The notes under the pieces are model-generated. The model was not told the origin of the DNA and searched no databases. It was given only the letters and a program-made list of their open reading frames with translations. 34,987 nucleotides of DNA from an uncultured PS1 clade bacterium (GTDB lineage Bacteria > Pseudomonadota > Alphaproteobacteria > MED-G09): NCBI GenBank assembly GCA_902609025.1, contig CACLQD010000010.1, positions 1 through 34,987 on the forward strand, read 5' to 3'. A program made the translations under genes and the position numbers. The stretch's first letter is position 1, and each line of letters starts with the position of its first letter. Of this stretch, positions 1 to 7,689 are shown piece after piece.

Positions 1-394
1 CAGGAAAACTCTCCCATTGCCAATCAATACCTTCAGATAGAGCAGCGCCTGGAATATCTTCAACTCCCTCCATTAACTCAATAAGGAAATCCCTATCCTT
101 TGGTTTAACGGGCGCAAAACCTACACCGCAGTTACCCATAACGACTGTTGTTACACCATGCCAACTTGATGGTGCTAAAACTGGATCCCAAGTAGCTTGG
201 CCATCATAATGCGTATGAACATCAACCCATCCAGGTGTCACTAGCTTACCTTCAGCATCTATCTCTTTATCGGCAGGTTCGTTAATTTCTCCTACACTAG
301 CTATTTTGCCATCTTTTATAGCAATATCACCAACATAACGATCATTTCCTGTACCATCAATAATAGTACCGTTTTTAATAATTAAGTCGTACAT
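1..394 (-). CDS. N-acyl-D-amino-acid deacylase family amidohydrolase (N-terminal part, cut by window edge)
   Basis: The gene runs off the left edge, leaving the first 131 residues. The beginning ([16 protein letters not shown]) is the usual small beta-sandwich start of urease-superfamily amidohydrolases, followed by [18 protein letters not shown] with the metal-binding HxH pair (H60, H62). A GNCGVG stretch follows, whose Cys (about residue 89) matches the zinc-ligand cysteine of D-aminoacylases. Such enzymes hydrolyse N-acyl-D-amino acids or related cyclic amides, using one or two metal ions. The exact substrate cannot be read from this fragment. The ATG at 392-394 is preceded by a GGAGAG ribosome-binding site. 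The gene is last in a minus-strand run but is separated from the next upstream gene by about 100 bp, so it may have its own promoter. Confidence 0.85.
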   Translation of the reverse strand, partial: MYDLIIKNGTIIDGTGNDRYVGDIAIKDGKIASVGEINEPADKEIDAEGKLVTPGWVDVHTHYDGQATWDPVLAPSSWHGVTTVVMGNCGVGFAPVKPKDRDFLIELMEGVEDIPGAALSEGIDWQWESFP

Positions 395-497
395 AGGGCT
401 CTCCAATTAATTTTTTTAACAAAATATCATTTGGTTAAAATTGTATCAAGAAAATATATTAAAACTAATTTGAGTAAGAATTATTAAAGTCATAAAA

Positions 498-704
498 TTA
501 TTTATATTTTTCCCTTCTATCAGAAAATTCTCTAACTCTTTTTCTCCATGATTTATATGAACGAGATTTTAAGTTTTCCCGCATTAGTTTTTTAACATCC
601 TTTTCGCCAATCCCATAAACTGATTTAATGTTATCAAAAGTAGCGTGATCAGATAAAGCTAATTCAATAATTTCACTTTTCTCACTTTCTGAAAATTTCT
701 TCAT
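498..704 (-). CDS. DUF2805 / TIGR03643 family small protein
   Basis: This is a 68-residue, very polar protein with many Lys, Arg and Glu. It has the layout of the DUF2805 (TIGR03643) family: an N-terminal helix, a helix-turn-helix-like segment (SVYGIGEKDVKKLMRENL, about residues 29-46) and a basic tail rich in Arg (RSYKSWRKRVREFSDRREKYK region). The function of the family is unknown. The helical pattern and positive charge would fit nucleic-acid binding, but that is inference. The gene lies 42 bp downstream of the HAD phosphatase gene and may be its last operon partner. Confidence 0.75.
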   Translation of the reverse strand: MKKFSESEKSEIIELALSDHATFDNIKSVYGIGEKDVKKLMRENLKSRSYKSWRKRVREFSDRREKYK

Positions 705-746
705 TATCTTCTTTATAGTTTTCTTAAATTAGATTTTTTAAATAGG

Positions 747-1394
747 TCATCTATTTAAAATCTTATATGATCGATCCAAAGCAATCTCTTTTAAATTATC
801 GTCAGGATTTACAACTATTGGATCCCCACAAGCTTCAAACATTGGAAGATCATTTATTGAGTCTGAATAAAAAATTGAATCTTCAATTTTTAAATTTTTT
901 TCAGAACACCAATTCTTAACAGCCTTAACTTTTCCTTCACTAAAAGTTGGTTCACCCGATAAGTTACCTGTAAAGATATCTTTTTTTATTTCAACTGGTG
1001 TCCCAATACTAAATTCTATTCCAAAATATTCAGCAAAACCTTTTACAAGAAAATCATGTGATCCCGATGCAATAAGAACTTTATCTGCAGATTTTGCCTC
1101 TTTTAAAAGTTCAGTAGTAAGCTCATCTGTTAAATTATCAATATTCTTTTTAATAAATTCATCCACTAAATTTTCTACTGCACTGACATCTAAATTTTTG
1201 AGAGGTGCCTGAATATAGCTTGAGTATTCATCAAAATTAAGAATGCCCTTCCTGTAGTCAATATCAAATTGATTAAGTTTTGATGAGTGCTCATCGCCAT
1301 CCAATAATTCTTTAGAAACAAGAAAGTTAATCCAGCCTGCTTCGCAATCCCCACATAGTAAAGTATCATCTAAGTCAAAAATTATAAATTTCAT
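747..1394 (-). CDS. HAD-IB family hydrolase (phosphoserine phosphatase-like)
   Basis: The 215-residue protein has all four HAD motifs. Motif I is FDLDDTLL, with nucleophile D7 and acid D9. Motif II is LIASGSHDF (about 107-115), motif III the lysine in EGKVKAV (about 155), and motif IV YSDSINDLPM, with D178 and D182. The insertion of about 80 residues between motifs I and II is the helical cap of subfamily IB, as in SerB and the HAD-IB phosphatases that act on small phosphomonoesters. SerB itself is usually longer, so I do not name a substrate. The gene begins 24 bp after the GST gene in the same direction and is probably cotranscribed with it. Confidence 0.85.
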   Translation of the reverse strand: MKFIIFDLDDTLLCGDCEAGWINFLVSKELLDGDEHSSKLNQFDIDYRKGILNFDEYSSYIQAPLKNLDVSAVENLVDEFIKKNIDNLTDELTTELLKEAKSADKVLIASGSHDFLVKGFAEYFGIEFSIGTPVEIKKDIFTGNLSGEPTFSEGKVKAVKNWCSEKNLKIEDSIFYSDSINDLPMFEACGDPIVVNPDDNLKEIALDRSYKILNR

Positions 1395-1418
1395 TTTCTA
1401 TTTTCAATCAACAAAAGT

Positions 1419-2207
1419 TTAAATATTTAATTTATCTTTATACCAGTCAAGATATGATCCAAGTACAGAAGAAAATTCTTCTCTTTTAACTAAAGAAAAC
1501 AAGTGTGTAAATGTTTTAGGATATTCATCGTTAAAGTTTATTGCAATTAGTTCGAAGCCTCTCTTGTTTAATATTTCCTCATAATGACCCTCTCTTAAGA
1601 ATTGTGCAAAATCGCAAACAAATGATATATCTGCGATACTTAAATCCTTTCCAGATATATAAGGGTTCTCATTTAATGCAGACTCAATTCCGGATAAATA
1701 AAACTCATATGCTGCAGTCATTCTTTCGTAACCTTCTTTGCTTACATTCTCATAATCCAACATATAAACTTGAGCTTCCCTAGCAAAAACAAGATTTGCG
1801 TCTAGGAAGCTATCAATTCTAGAAGCTTCATACTCATCTTTTCCATATAAATTGAACTTTTTACCAATTCTAGCAACGGCTCTTAGAATACTATTTGATT
1901 CAAATATACCAGTATCTCCATCTGGGCTAAATGCAGCAGGTACTGTTCCAAAAGGATGGGCCTTCAAAAATGAGTCTGTTTTATAGAGAACTCCCGAAAA
2001 ACCTCTTTTGCCTTTCCTAGCATATTTATGCTCAAGACTTCTTTCATTTTCATCCAAAATGTTAGGGTTAAAATCCCAAAGCCATGAACCAAGGTTAGCT
2101 GGTTTATCACCTATAACCTCAACTTCTACTCCACATATTTTACCTGCAATAATAGCTTTCCAGACACGTGGATTAGGAAGATAAGAAAATATTTTTAATT
2201 TATACAT
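1419..2207 (-). CDS. Glutathione S-transferase family protein
   Basis: The 262-residue protein starts with a thioredoxin-like beta-alpha-beta (MYKLKIFSYLPNPRVWKAIIA). It contains the FGTVPAAFSPDGDTGIFESNSILRAVAR segment (residues about 86-113), where the cis-Pro after FGTV and the E-S-N-S motif match the glutathione-binding G-site. The C-terminal half (ASRIDSFLDANLVFAREAQVYML onward) is the all-helical GST domain, with a capping motif at LSIADISFVCDFAQFL. There is an unusual insert of about 45 residues between the first strand-helix and the cis-Pro. Glutathione conjugation or an elongation-factor-1-gamma-like role are both possible. The first 8 bp overlap the end of the upstream methyltransferase gene, indicating translational coupling. 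Confidence 0.8.
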   Translation of the reverse strand: MYKLKIFSYLPNPRVWKAIIAGKICGVEVEVIGDKPANLGSWLWDFNPNILDENERSLEHKYARKGKRGFSGVLYKTDSFLKAHPFGTVPAAFSPDGDTGIFESNSILRAVARIGKKFNLYGKDEYEASRIDSFLDANLVFAREAQVYMLDYENVSKEGYERMTAAYEFYLSGIESALNENPYISGKDLSIADISFVCDFAQFLREGHYEEILNKRGFELIAINFNDEYPKTFTHLFSLVKREEFSSVLGSYLDWYKDKLNI

Positions 2208-3513
2208 CTTTTTTTTCAGTTAATTTAACTGCAACCTGTTTTGAAAAAAATGAAACAGCTAATACTTCATAGTTAAAATTATTTTGAAAACAGAAACTTT
2301 CTAATGCTTTATATTCATCTTGCTCCCAATTTTTATTAATCAAGAATTCATCAAATATAAGGATTGTATCTTTATCAATAATTTTTTTAGAGTAATTCAA
2401 TGCACATATTGTCGAAGAAAATAAATCTGAATCAAAATTTACTAATGATGCAACTGGTCTTTCTTGTGAAAAAAATACAGGTAGTGAGTCTTCAAACTTA
2501 CCCATTATAAATTCCCCTCCTTTCACTTCTGGAACAATGCCATCTGCGGAATATGAACCTGATTTTTCCATTATATTGCCAACATCCCAATCCTCTGGTA
2601 ATCCAGTAAAAGTATCAAATCCGAAACCTTTTTCATAAAATTTAATAAGATAATTAAAGGATGCACCTCTCCACACACCAAATTCGTAAAAAGGTCTGGA
2701 TTTTATCGTCATTTTAGAAATAGACTCAAAAAAATGCCATTTATTAAAGTATAATTGAGGTAAATTTGGTAAATTAAACACCCATGAAAAAGAGCGCATG
2801 TAAGGATGATTCTTAAACTTTGAGTCACTTAATTGATTATATTTTTCTTTATTACCTTTATAATATAAAAATGCAGCTTTAATTAAATTAGCTTCCAGAT
2901 GATTTTTATTAGCAATTAAACACTTATCAATCCAGTGCTCTGCATCATTAATTTCTTTTGTAAGTCCGGCTAAGTTCCAAAAAGCAATATCGTAATCTGC
3001 CTTTAAATCAATAGCCTTTATTAGACTTTTTTTTGCTTCTTCAATTTTAGCTTGATCTTTTAATGTAAGACCAAGATTGTTATGGCTTTGCGGTTGATTA
3101 GGGTCTAAAGCTATTGCTTTTCTTAAATTCTTTTCTGACTCTTCTAATAGACCTCGTTCTTTCAAAGCAAAACCTAAATTACTAAATGCTTCTGCAAAAT
3201 CAGGCTTTAATTTAATTGCCTGTTTTAAGCTCTTTGATGAGTCATAGAATCTTCCAAGTTTTATCAGCATATGTCCTAAATTAAGATAAAGCGCGGCATC
3301 ATTTGGAGATATTTTAATAGCTTTTTGATTTACCTCTAATGCTTCTTCATATCTATTTGTATTTGCATAAATAATTCCAAGCAACCTCCAACCAAAATCA
3401 TTTTTTGGATATTTATCTTTAAAGTTTATCGCTAGCTTCTCAGCAACCTCCAAATTCCCATCTTGGAATTCTTTAATAATTAAATTAATTTTATTTTGAA
3501 TTTTTTGTGCCAT
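2200..3513 (-). CDS. TPR-repeat protein fused to a TylF/MycF-like SAM-dependent methyltransferase
   Basis: The 437-residue protein is a two-part fusion. Residues about 10-200 hold five to six tetratricopeptide repeats, recognisable by N-GxxLxxxGRxxEAxxxxxKAIxLxP spacing. From about residue 240 comes a class I methyltransferase domain: FYEFGVWRGASFNYL (glycine-rich SAM loop), then FDTFTGLPEDW, then NFDSDLFSSTICAL and FDEF near the end, acidic residues that bind Mg2+ in TylF/MycF sugar O-methyltransferases. The likely job is methylating a sugar or a glycan/lipid carrier, with the TPR part docking the partner; substrate unknown. No signal peptide, so it should be cytosolic. It is 47 bp downstream of the exported-protein gene and overlaps the GST gene by 8 bp. 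Confidence 0.82.
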   Translation of the reverse strand: MAQKIQNKINLIIKEFQDGNLEVAEKLAINFKDKYPKNDFGWRLLGIIYANTNRYEEALEVNQKAIKISPNDAALYLNLGHMLIKLGRFYDSSKSLKQAIKLKPDFAEAFSNLGFALKERGLLEESEKNLRKAIALDPNQPQSHNNLGLTLKDQAKIEEAKKSLIKAIDLKADYDIAFWNLAGLTKEINDAEHWIDKCLIANKNHLEANLIKAAFLYYKGNKEKYNQLSDSKFKNHPYMRSFSWVFNLPNLPQLYFNKWHFFESISKMTIKSRPFYEFGVWRGASFNYLIKFYEKGFGFDTFTGLPEDWDVGNIMEKSGSYSADGIVPEVKGGEFIMGKFEDSLPVFFSQERPVASLVNFDSDLFSSTICALNYSKKIIDKDTILIFDEFLINKNWEQDEYKALESFCFQNNFNYEVLAVSFFSKQVAVKLTEKKDV

Positions 3514-3560
3514 TTTCTCGATAAAACTTAACAGATTATATTATGTACTTTCTCTTTCTA

Positions 3561-4073
3561 CTAACGAACTATAAATTTTCCAAAAACATATTTCCCTGCT
3601 TTTTGTATGCCTGACTGACCTATCGGTTTGCCAACTGCACTAGGAACATTTCCAACATAAAATTGATATAAACCAGGTTTAATAGGAACTAAACTAACAT
3701 GTGCAGAACCTATTTCGTCACACTCAATTGCATTAAAACTTAAACCCTGAAGATGAATTTCAATATCACCAACAGTTACAAGTCGAAGATGGGAATTTTG
3801 AAGAAGTTCTTTCATTTCTATGCGCCAGCCTGTGATATCATCTTTTACATCAGGACAGCTGATATTTAGTCGATAGTATTTACCAGTTAAAAGAGTAATT
3901 TCTTCTGGATAAAGTTTAGGAAATCCACTGCTTGAAGTTTTAATCTTAATATCCCTTCCTTCTGGGGGATATTTTGCTAGGTTACCAGCTGAATCGGCGA
4001 TTACAGGATAAAAAGATATCAAAAGAATAATTAATAAAATAAATTGAAATAGTATTTTGATTATCTTATTCAT
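3561..4073 (-). CDS. Exported protein of unknown function, possibly beta-sandwich (cupredoxin-like)
   Basis: The 170-residue protein has a clear N-terminal signal or anchor segment (a basic MNKIIK start, then about 20 hydrophobic residues, then ADSAG at about 27-31). The mature part alternates short hydrophobic strands with polar turns (RLNISCPDV, HLRLVTVGDIEIHLQGL, GSAHVSLVPIKPGLYQFYVGNV), which looks all-beta. The two Cys residues (in SCPD and ECDE) could form a disulphide. I do not see a clean His-Cys-Met type 1 copper site, so the cupredoxin comparison is only by secondary structure. It is divergently transcribed from the GMC oxidoreductase gene, 117 bp apart, and could share regulation with it. 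Confidence 0.6.
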   Translation of the reverse strand: MNKIIKILFQFILLIILLISFYPVIADSAGNLAKYPPEGRDIKIKTSSSGFPKLYPEEITLLTGKYYRLNISCPDVKDDITGWRIEMKELLQNSHLRLVTVGDIEIHLQGLSFNAIECDEIGSAHVSLVPIKPGLYQFYVGNVPSAVGKPIGQSGIQKAGKYVFGKFIVR

Positions 4074-4190
4074 TTTTTTATATAATGATTTTTTTTAGTT
4101 AGATGCAAATTATTCCATTTATATTGACTATTGAAATATATTAAAAGCTATTACATGATTACATTTCATTAATATTTTAGCGAGAAAAAG

Positions 4191-5822
4191 ATGGAAGATT
4201 GTTTTGATTATATAATTGTTGGTGCAGGAAGTGCTGGTTGTGTATTAGCTAATAAATTATCAGAAAACGAAAAGAACACTGTTCTTCTTATCGAAGCAGG
4301 TGGAAAGGATACAAATTTATTTATTCATATGCCTTCTGGTTATTCACAAATTGTTCCAAAAGCAAGTAATCAAAATTATGGTTTTGAAACTGAACCAGAA
4401 AGCAATACAGCTGGAAGAAAGCTTTATTGGCCAAGAGGTAAAGGATGGGGAGGTTCATCTTCCATTAATGCAATGATCTATACAAGAGGACATTCCTCGG
4501 ATTATGACCATTGGAGACAGCTTGGTAATCCTGGTTGGTCTTATGATGATGTACTGCCTTACTTTAAAAGAGCTGAAAATTATGAGGGTGATGGTGATCA
4601 AGAGTATCACGGTAAAAATGGTCCTCTCAATGTAAAGAAATCAACAAGAGATGATGATATACTTTTGGATAAATTTGTTGAGGCTGGTTCACAAGCTGGC
4701 TTTCCTCTAACAAATGATTTCAATGGAAAACAGCAAGAAGGTTTTTCGCGTTATGAACATACTATAAAAGGTTCTAAAAGATTTAGTTCAGCTAGAGCCT
4801 ATCTTTACCCTGCGTTAAAGAGAAAAAATTTGTATACCAAGACCACTATTACAGTTGATAAAGTGATATTTAAAAATAAGAAGGCAATTGGAGTTGAATA
4901 TTTTGAAAAAGGCAAAAAGATTTTCATCACTTGTAATAGAGAGGTAATTTTATCCTCAGGCGCTGTAAATTCTCCACAAATATTAATGAGAAGTGGAATT
5001 GGAGATCCTGAAGAAATTAAAAAACATGGAATTCAAGTTAATCACGATCTCAAAGGTGTTGGAAAAAATTTGCAAGATCATTTTGCTGTAGTGAGTCAAT
5101 TTGCATGCACACAACCAGTAACCCTTCATAGATCGGCAGGTTTTTTTAGTACAATGCTAGCTGGAGCAAAATATTTAATAACAGGAACTGGTGATGCCGC
5201 AAATCCACCCTGTGTTGGTGGTGCTTTTATAAAATCACAACCTGAAAAAGAAATACCTGATATTCAAATACATTATGTATCAATAGCAATGCAAGATGTT
5301 CATGGTAGAGAGGGCGTCCCTCTAGAACATGGTTTTTCTAATCTTGTATATTTATGCAGACCTCAAAGTAGAGGACATATAACACTTAAGAGTTCCGATC
5401 CAAATGATGCCCCATTAATGTATCCAAATTATTTTTCTGTAGAACAAGACCTAATTGATACTAGAAATGGACTTAGAGAAGCTCGTAGAGTCTTTATGCA
5501 GCCTGTTTTTGATGAGTTTAGGGGAGAGGAACTAAAACCAGGATCAAATATAGATATAAATGATGATGATGAATTAGATAATTGGATAAGAGAAACAGGC
5601 GAAACACTCTATCATCCAGTTGGAACATGTAAAATGGGCATAGATGAACTTGCTGTAACTAATGAACATGGTCAAGTTCATGGAATTGAGTCTTTAAGAG
5701 TTGTTGATGCATCATTAATGCCTAGCTTGATTGCTGGAAACACAAATGCACCAACAATTATGATAGCTGAAAAAATATCTGATCATATTAATGGAAAATC
5801 ATTCTTATCGAAAGAAAACTAG
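4191..5822 (+). CDS. GMC family FAD-dependent oxidoreductase (choline/alcohol dehydrogenase-like)
   Basis: The 543-residue protein is a full-length GMC enzyme. The ADP-binding loop GAGSAGC lies at residues 11-17, followed by the acidic end of the second strand (IEAGG). The first GMC signature is at GKGWGGSSSINAMIYTRG (about 84-101) and the second at LSSGAVNSPQILMRSGIG (about 255-272). The catalytic His is in ETLYHPVGTCKMG (H475) and the paired Asn in GNTNAPT (N519), as in choline oxidase and dehydrogenase. It should oxidise an alcohol to an aldehyde with FAD. Choline is one option, but no BetB- or BetI-like gene is adjacent, so betA is not assigned. No signal peptide is visible. Confidence 0.9.
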   Translation: MEDCFDYIIVGAGSAGCVLANKLSENEKNTVLLIEAGGKDTNLFIHMPSGYSQIVPKASNQNYGFETEPESNTAGRKLYWPRGKGWGGSSSINAMIYTRGHSSDYDHWRQLGNPGWSYDDVLPYFKRAENYEGDGDQEYHGKNGPLNVKKSTRDDDILLDKFVEAGSQAGFPLTNDFNGKQQEGFSRYEHTIKGSKRFSSARAYLYPALKRKNLYTKTTITVDKVIFKNKKAIGVEYFEKGKKIFITCNREVILSSGAVNSPQILMRSGIGDPEEIKKHGIQVNHDLKGVGKNLQDHFAVVSQFACTQPVTLHRSAGFFSTMLAGAKYLITGTGDAANPPCVGGAFIKSQPEKEIPDIQIHYVSIAMQDVHGREGVPLEHGFSNLVYLCRPQSRGHITLKSSDPNDAPLMYPNYFSVEQDLIDTRNGLREARRVFMQPVFDEFRGEELKPGSNIDINDDDELDNWIRETGETLYHPVGTCKMGIDELAVTNEHGQVHGIESLRVVDASLMPSLIAGNTNAPTIMIAEKISDHINGKSFLSKEN

Positions 5823-5840
5823 AGAATTAATAAGTTTTTA

Positions 5841-6446
5841 TTATGATTTTTGAGGATTTATACCTCTAAAAGTACTGTAATATTTTTGAATATAGGCTAA
5901 ATCTTCTTCACTATTGCCAGTAGGGTTAAAGATATTTCCTATTTCTATACTTTTAGTTGGCGCATCAATAGAAATTAATAAAATTTTTGAATGTGTTTGT
6001 TTGGCTATTCTCAAAAAACCTGTTTTCCACCTCTTTACCTTCTTTCTAGTTCCCTCAGGGGTCATAGCAATAACAATACTTCTTTCTTTTTTAACTATAT
6101 TTATAACATTCTCGATTAATGATGACGGATTATCTCTATAAACAGGAATTCCACCAAGCCATTCAAAAAACTTTTTAAAACCAGGTTTAAATATTGAATG
6201 TTTTCCAAGCCATCTTACCTTAATATTCAAACCAAAAATTGCTAACATAGCCAAAATAAAATCCCAATTTGATGTATGAGGAGCAGCAATTATCACTATT
6301 CTCTCTTCATCAGGAACCTTTCCCTTTATTGTCCAGCCAGATATATTTATTCCAAATCTAGCAATTTTTCTTAATATTTTAGATCGACTACCTCTCAATC
6401 TTTCAGGTATTTGACTTTCAGAAATTCTTATAATTTTTCTTATCAC
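5841..6446 (-). CDS. PlsC-like 1-acyl-glycerol-3-phosphate acyltransferase family protein
   Basis: The protein carries the HxxxxD acyltransferase motif as PHTSNWDF, about residue 57 from the GTG start. Downstream it has the block GGIPVYRD and then the phosphate-binding block TPEGTRKKV. These are motifs I to III of the PlsC/LPLAT superfamily, here in the short (about 200 residue) form. It probably transfers an acyl chain to a lysophospholipid or related acceptor at the inner membrane. I chose GTG at 6446 because GCGGGA sits just upstream. An upstream TTG (6461) would start inside the att-like repeat and has no ribosome-binding site. This gene appears to be what followed guaA before the insertions, or else an older cargo. 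Confidence 0.8.
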   Translation of the reverse strand: MIRKIIRISESQIPERLRGSRSKILRKIARFGINISGWTIKGKVPDEERIVIIAAPHTSNWDFILAMLAIFGLNIKVRWLGKHSIFKPGFKKFFEWLGGIPVYRDNPSSLIENVINIVKKERSIVIAMTPEGTRKKVKRWKTGFLRIAKQTHSKILLISIDAPTKSIEIGNIFNPTGNSEEDLAYIQKYYSTFRGINPQKS

Positions 6447-6447
6447 T

Positions 6448-6464
6448 TTATTCCCGCTCAATAG
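6448..6464 (-). repeat. att-like site, copy 4 (distal boundary of the guaA array)
   Basis: On the plus strand it reads TTATTCCCGCTCAATAG. Compared with the guaA copy it has T for the first C and G for A in the 7-bp spacer. In the GuaA frame it still spells I-E-R-E-stop. The flanking bases on the right (ATAGTATAAATAAG...) resemble those beside copy 3 for about 28 bp, including an ACTATT hexamer 14 bases from the site. The acyltransferase GTG start lies one base beyond the encoded TAA. Confidence 0.75.
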
Positions 6465-6502
6465 TATAAATAAGAAATACTATTATTCTTCAATAAATAA
6501 AA

Positions 6503-6610
6503 TTAAATACTATAAAAATTAACACCAATCATAATTCTATCTGTTTTTCCATTATTGAAATGGTTAAGAAGATTCTTTTTTTCATTAACTATATTAATAT
6601 CAAAACCTCC
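6503..6610 (-). pseudogene. Possible 3' stump of a lost cargo gene
   Basis: Between att copies 4 and 3 there is no intact gene. On the minus strand a 35-codon open frame without a good start begins right after copy 3 and ends at TAA (6503-6505). It reads GGFDINIVNEKKNLLNHF followed by NNGKTDRIMIGVNFYSI. Its composition and beta-alpha pattern look like the C-terminus of a real protein, for example a methyltransferase, rather than random AT-rich DNA. This is a judgement by eye with no identified parent gene. The rest of this 168-bp unit is AT-rich with nothing else recognisable apart from a GAGGAGG ribosome-binding-like run at 6606-6612. Confidence 0.3.
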
Positions 6611-6615
6611 TCAAT

Positions 6616-6632
6616 TTATTCCCACTCAATAG
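6616..6632 (-). repeat. att-like site, copy 3
   Basis: It reads TTATTCCCACTCAATAG on the plus strand, differing from the guaA copy only in the outermost base; the shared stretch extends one or two bases further (AGTA). In the GuaA frame it encodes T-I-E-W-E-stop, identical to the end of GuaA. An ACTGTT hexamer lies 14 bases to the right (6647-6652). It separates the methyltransferase unit from the 168-bp remnant unit. Confidence 0.8.
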
Positions 6633-6746
6633 TATACATGAAAATAACTGTTATTATTAAATAACTTATGAGGACTTTTTTCAAGTATGTAGTAGATTTT
6701 TCATTAAATTTCACTCAATTTTCATCATAATTTTTCTGTGGATAAG

Positions 6747-7541
6747 TTAGAAAACAGCAAAAATGGAATCTCGAGCAGAGGAAGAATTTCTACCAAAGAA
6801 ATCTACATAAAAATTATCTACCTTGTATAAATTTTTAGCCTTAGACAAAAAACTTGATATTTCTTTAACTTTTATTCCACTATCCTCAACAACTAAATAA
6901 TCTCCTTTTTTTAAAAAAATATCAGTTTTCAATAAAACATTTTCAACATTTACATGAGCATCCTCGATAACAAGTATTTTCTTATTATGAAATTTAGTAT
7001 TAGGAAAATTATCTCTTAAATCAATTTCTTCAAAAGAGACGCCTAAGTATTCAAAACTTGGTTTTTTAATATCATAGCTATAAATTTCAGTGTTCAACTT
7101 CATAGACTTAGTTAGATCAGCTAACCACATTGCGCTTCCTCCTGAACCTGAACCATATTCAATAATAACTTCAGGCTTAATCTCAGAAATTAGTTGCATA
7201 TAGATAATCATATCAAATGCGGTTTTATATAAATCATAATTATTCCATTTTATGGTTTCATATGTGCCTTGGGACATTTCAAAAGTGAATTGATCTAAAC
7301 TAGAGTTGTTACTTGAAAAAGGACATTTTGTCTCTAATCTTGATGAATATGATGAAAACCTATTTTTTTTATTATCCCAAAGATATTTAAAAAGTTCTCT
7401 AAATCTTGCAATTGCCTGACTTGAATTACCAAATTTATTTTTAATTGCTAAATCCATTACCAAGTTGTCAAAAAAAGTAACATTCCCATCTTGTTGTTTA
7501 ATTTTTTCTTTTAGGTTTATCTCTATGTCTTTTTTATCCAT
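6747..7541 (-). CDS. CmcI-like SAM-dependent methyltransferase / cephalosporin hydroxylase family protein
   Basis: From the ATG at 7541 this gives 264 residues. The core has EYGSGSGGSAMWLADL, a SAM-binding glycine loop like the EIGSGSGGSA of the CmcI/rhamnosyl O-methyltransferase family. It is followed by a second strand (YSYDIKKP), then KILVIEDAHVNVENVL and DYLVVEDSGI, the paired acidic strands of that family. Related proteins methylate sugars or antibiotic intermediates; the substrate here is unknown. An in-frame ATG at 7589 would add 16 residues encoded across the att-like site, but the 7541 ATG sits one base after the site-encoded TAA and uses GTGGGA as ribosome-binding site. It is very AT-rich. 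It is cargo of the second unit at guaA. Confidence 0.75.
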   Translation of the reverse strand: MDKKDIEINLKEKIKQQDGNVTFFDNLVMDLAIKNKFGNSSQAIARFRELFKYLWDNKKNRFSSYSSRLETKCPFSSNNSSLDQFTFEMSQGTYETIKWNNYDLYKTAFDMIIYMQLISEIKPEVIIEYGSGSGGSAMWLADLTKSMKLNTEIYSYDIKKPSFEYLGVSFEEIDLRDNFPNTKFHNKKILVIEDAHVNVENVLLKTDIFLKKGDYLVVEDSGIKVKEISSFLSKAKNLYKVDNFYVDFFGRNSSSARDSIFAVF

Positions 7542-7542
7542 T

Positions 7543-7559
7543 TTATTCCCACTCAGTAG
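7543..7559 (-). repeat. att-like site, copy 2
   Basis: It reads TTATTCCCACTCAGTAG on the plus strand, with an identical 7-bp spacer (CCCACTC) to the guaA copy and one change in each arm. In the GuaA frame it encodes A-T-E-W-E-stop. An ACTGTT hexamer lies 15 bases to the right (7575-7580), matching the position of the same hexamer near copies 3 and 4. Confidence 0.75.
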
Positions 7560-7689
7560 CAACGTAGTTTTTAAACTGTTTAATATCAAGTGCTTAATTC
7601 AACCTCATAGTGCGTGTGTAACTAATGTTTAAACCACCTTCATATTGCACGCTTTTCTTACCTCTACGCTTCTGTTGCTTTTCAATAGT

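Noticed and set aside
4191-5822. Assignment of the GMC oxidoreductase as BetA (choline dehydrogenase)
   Set aside because: The motifs fit the whole GMC family and no betaine-pathway gene is next to it.
6737-6745. Perfect DnaA-box word (TTATCCACA on the minus strand) at the end of the CmcI-like gene
   Set aside because: Only one copy, no cluster, no dnaA/dnaN or AT-unwinding context; one such 9-mer in 35 kb on both strands can occur by chance.
7542-7589. Extended N-terminus (16 codons) for the CmcI-like protein through the att-like site
   Set aside because: The stretch is encoded by the site and its flank, and the ATG at 7541 has the better ribosome-binding site and the same geometry as the other cargo genes.
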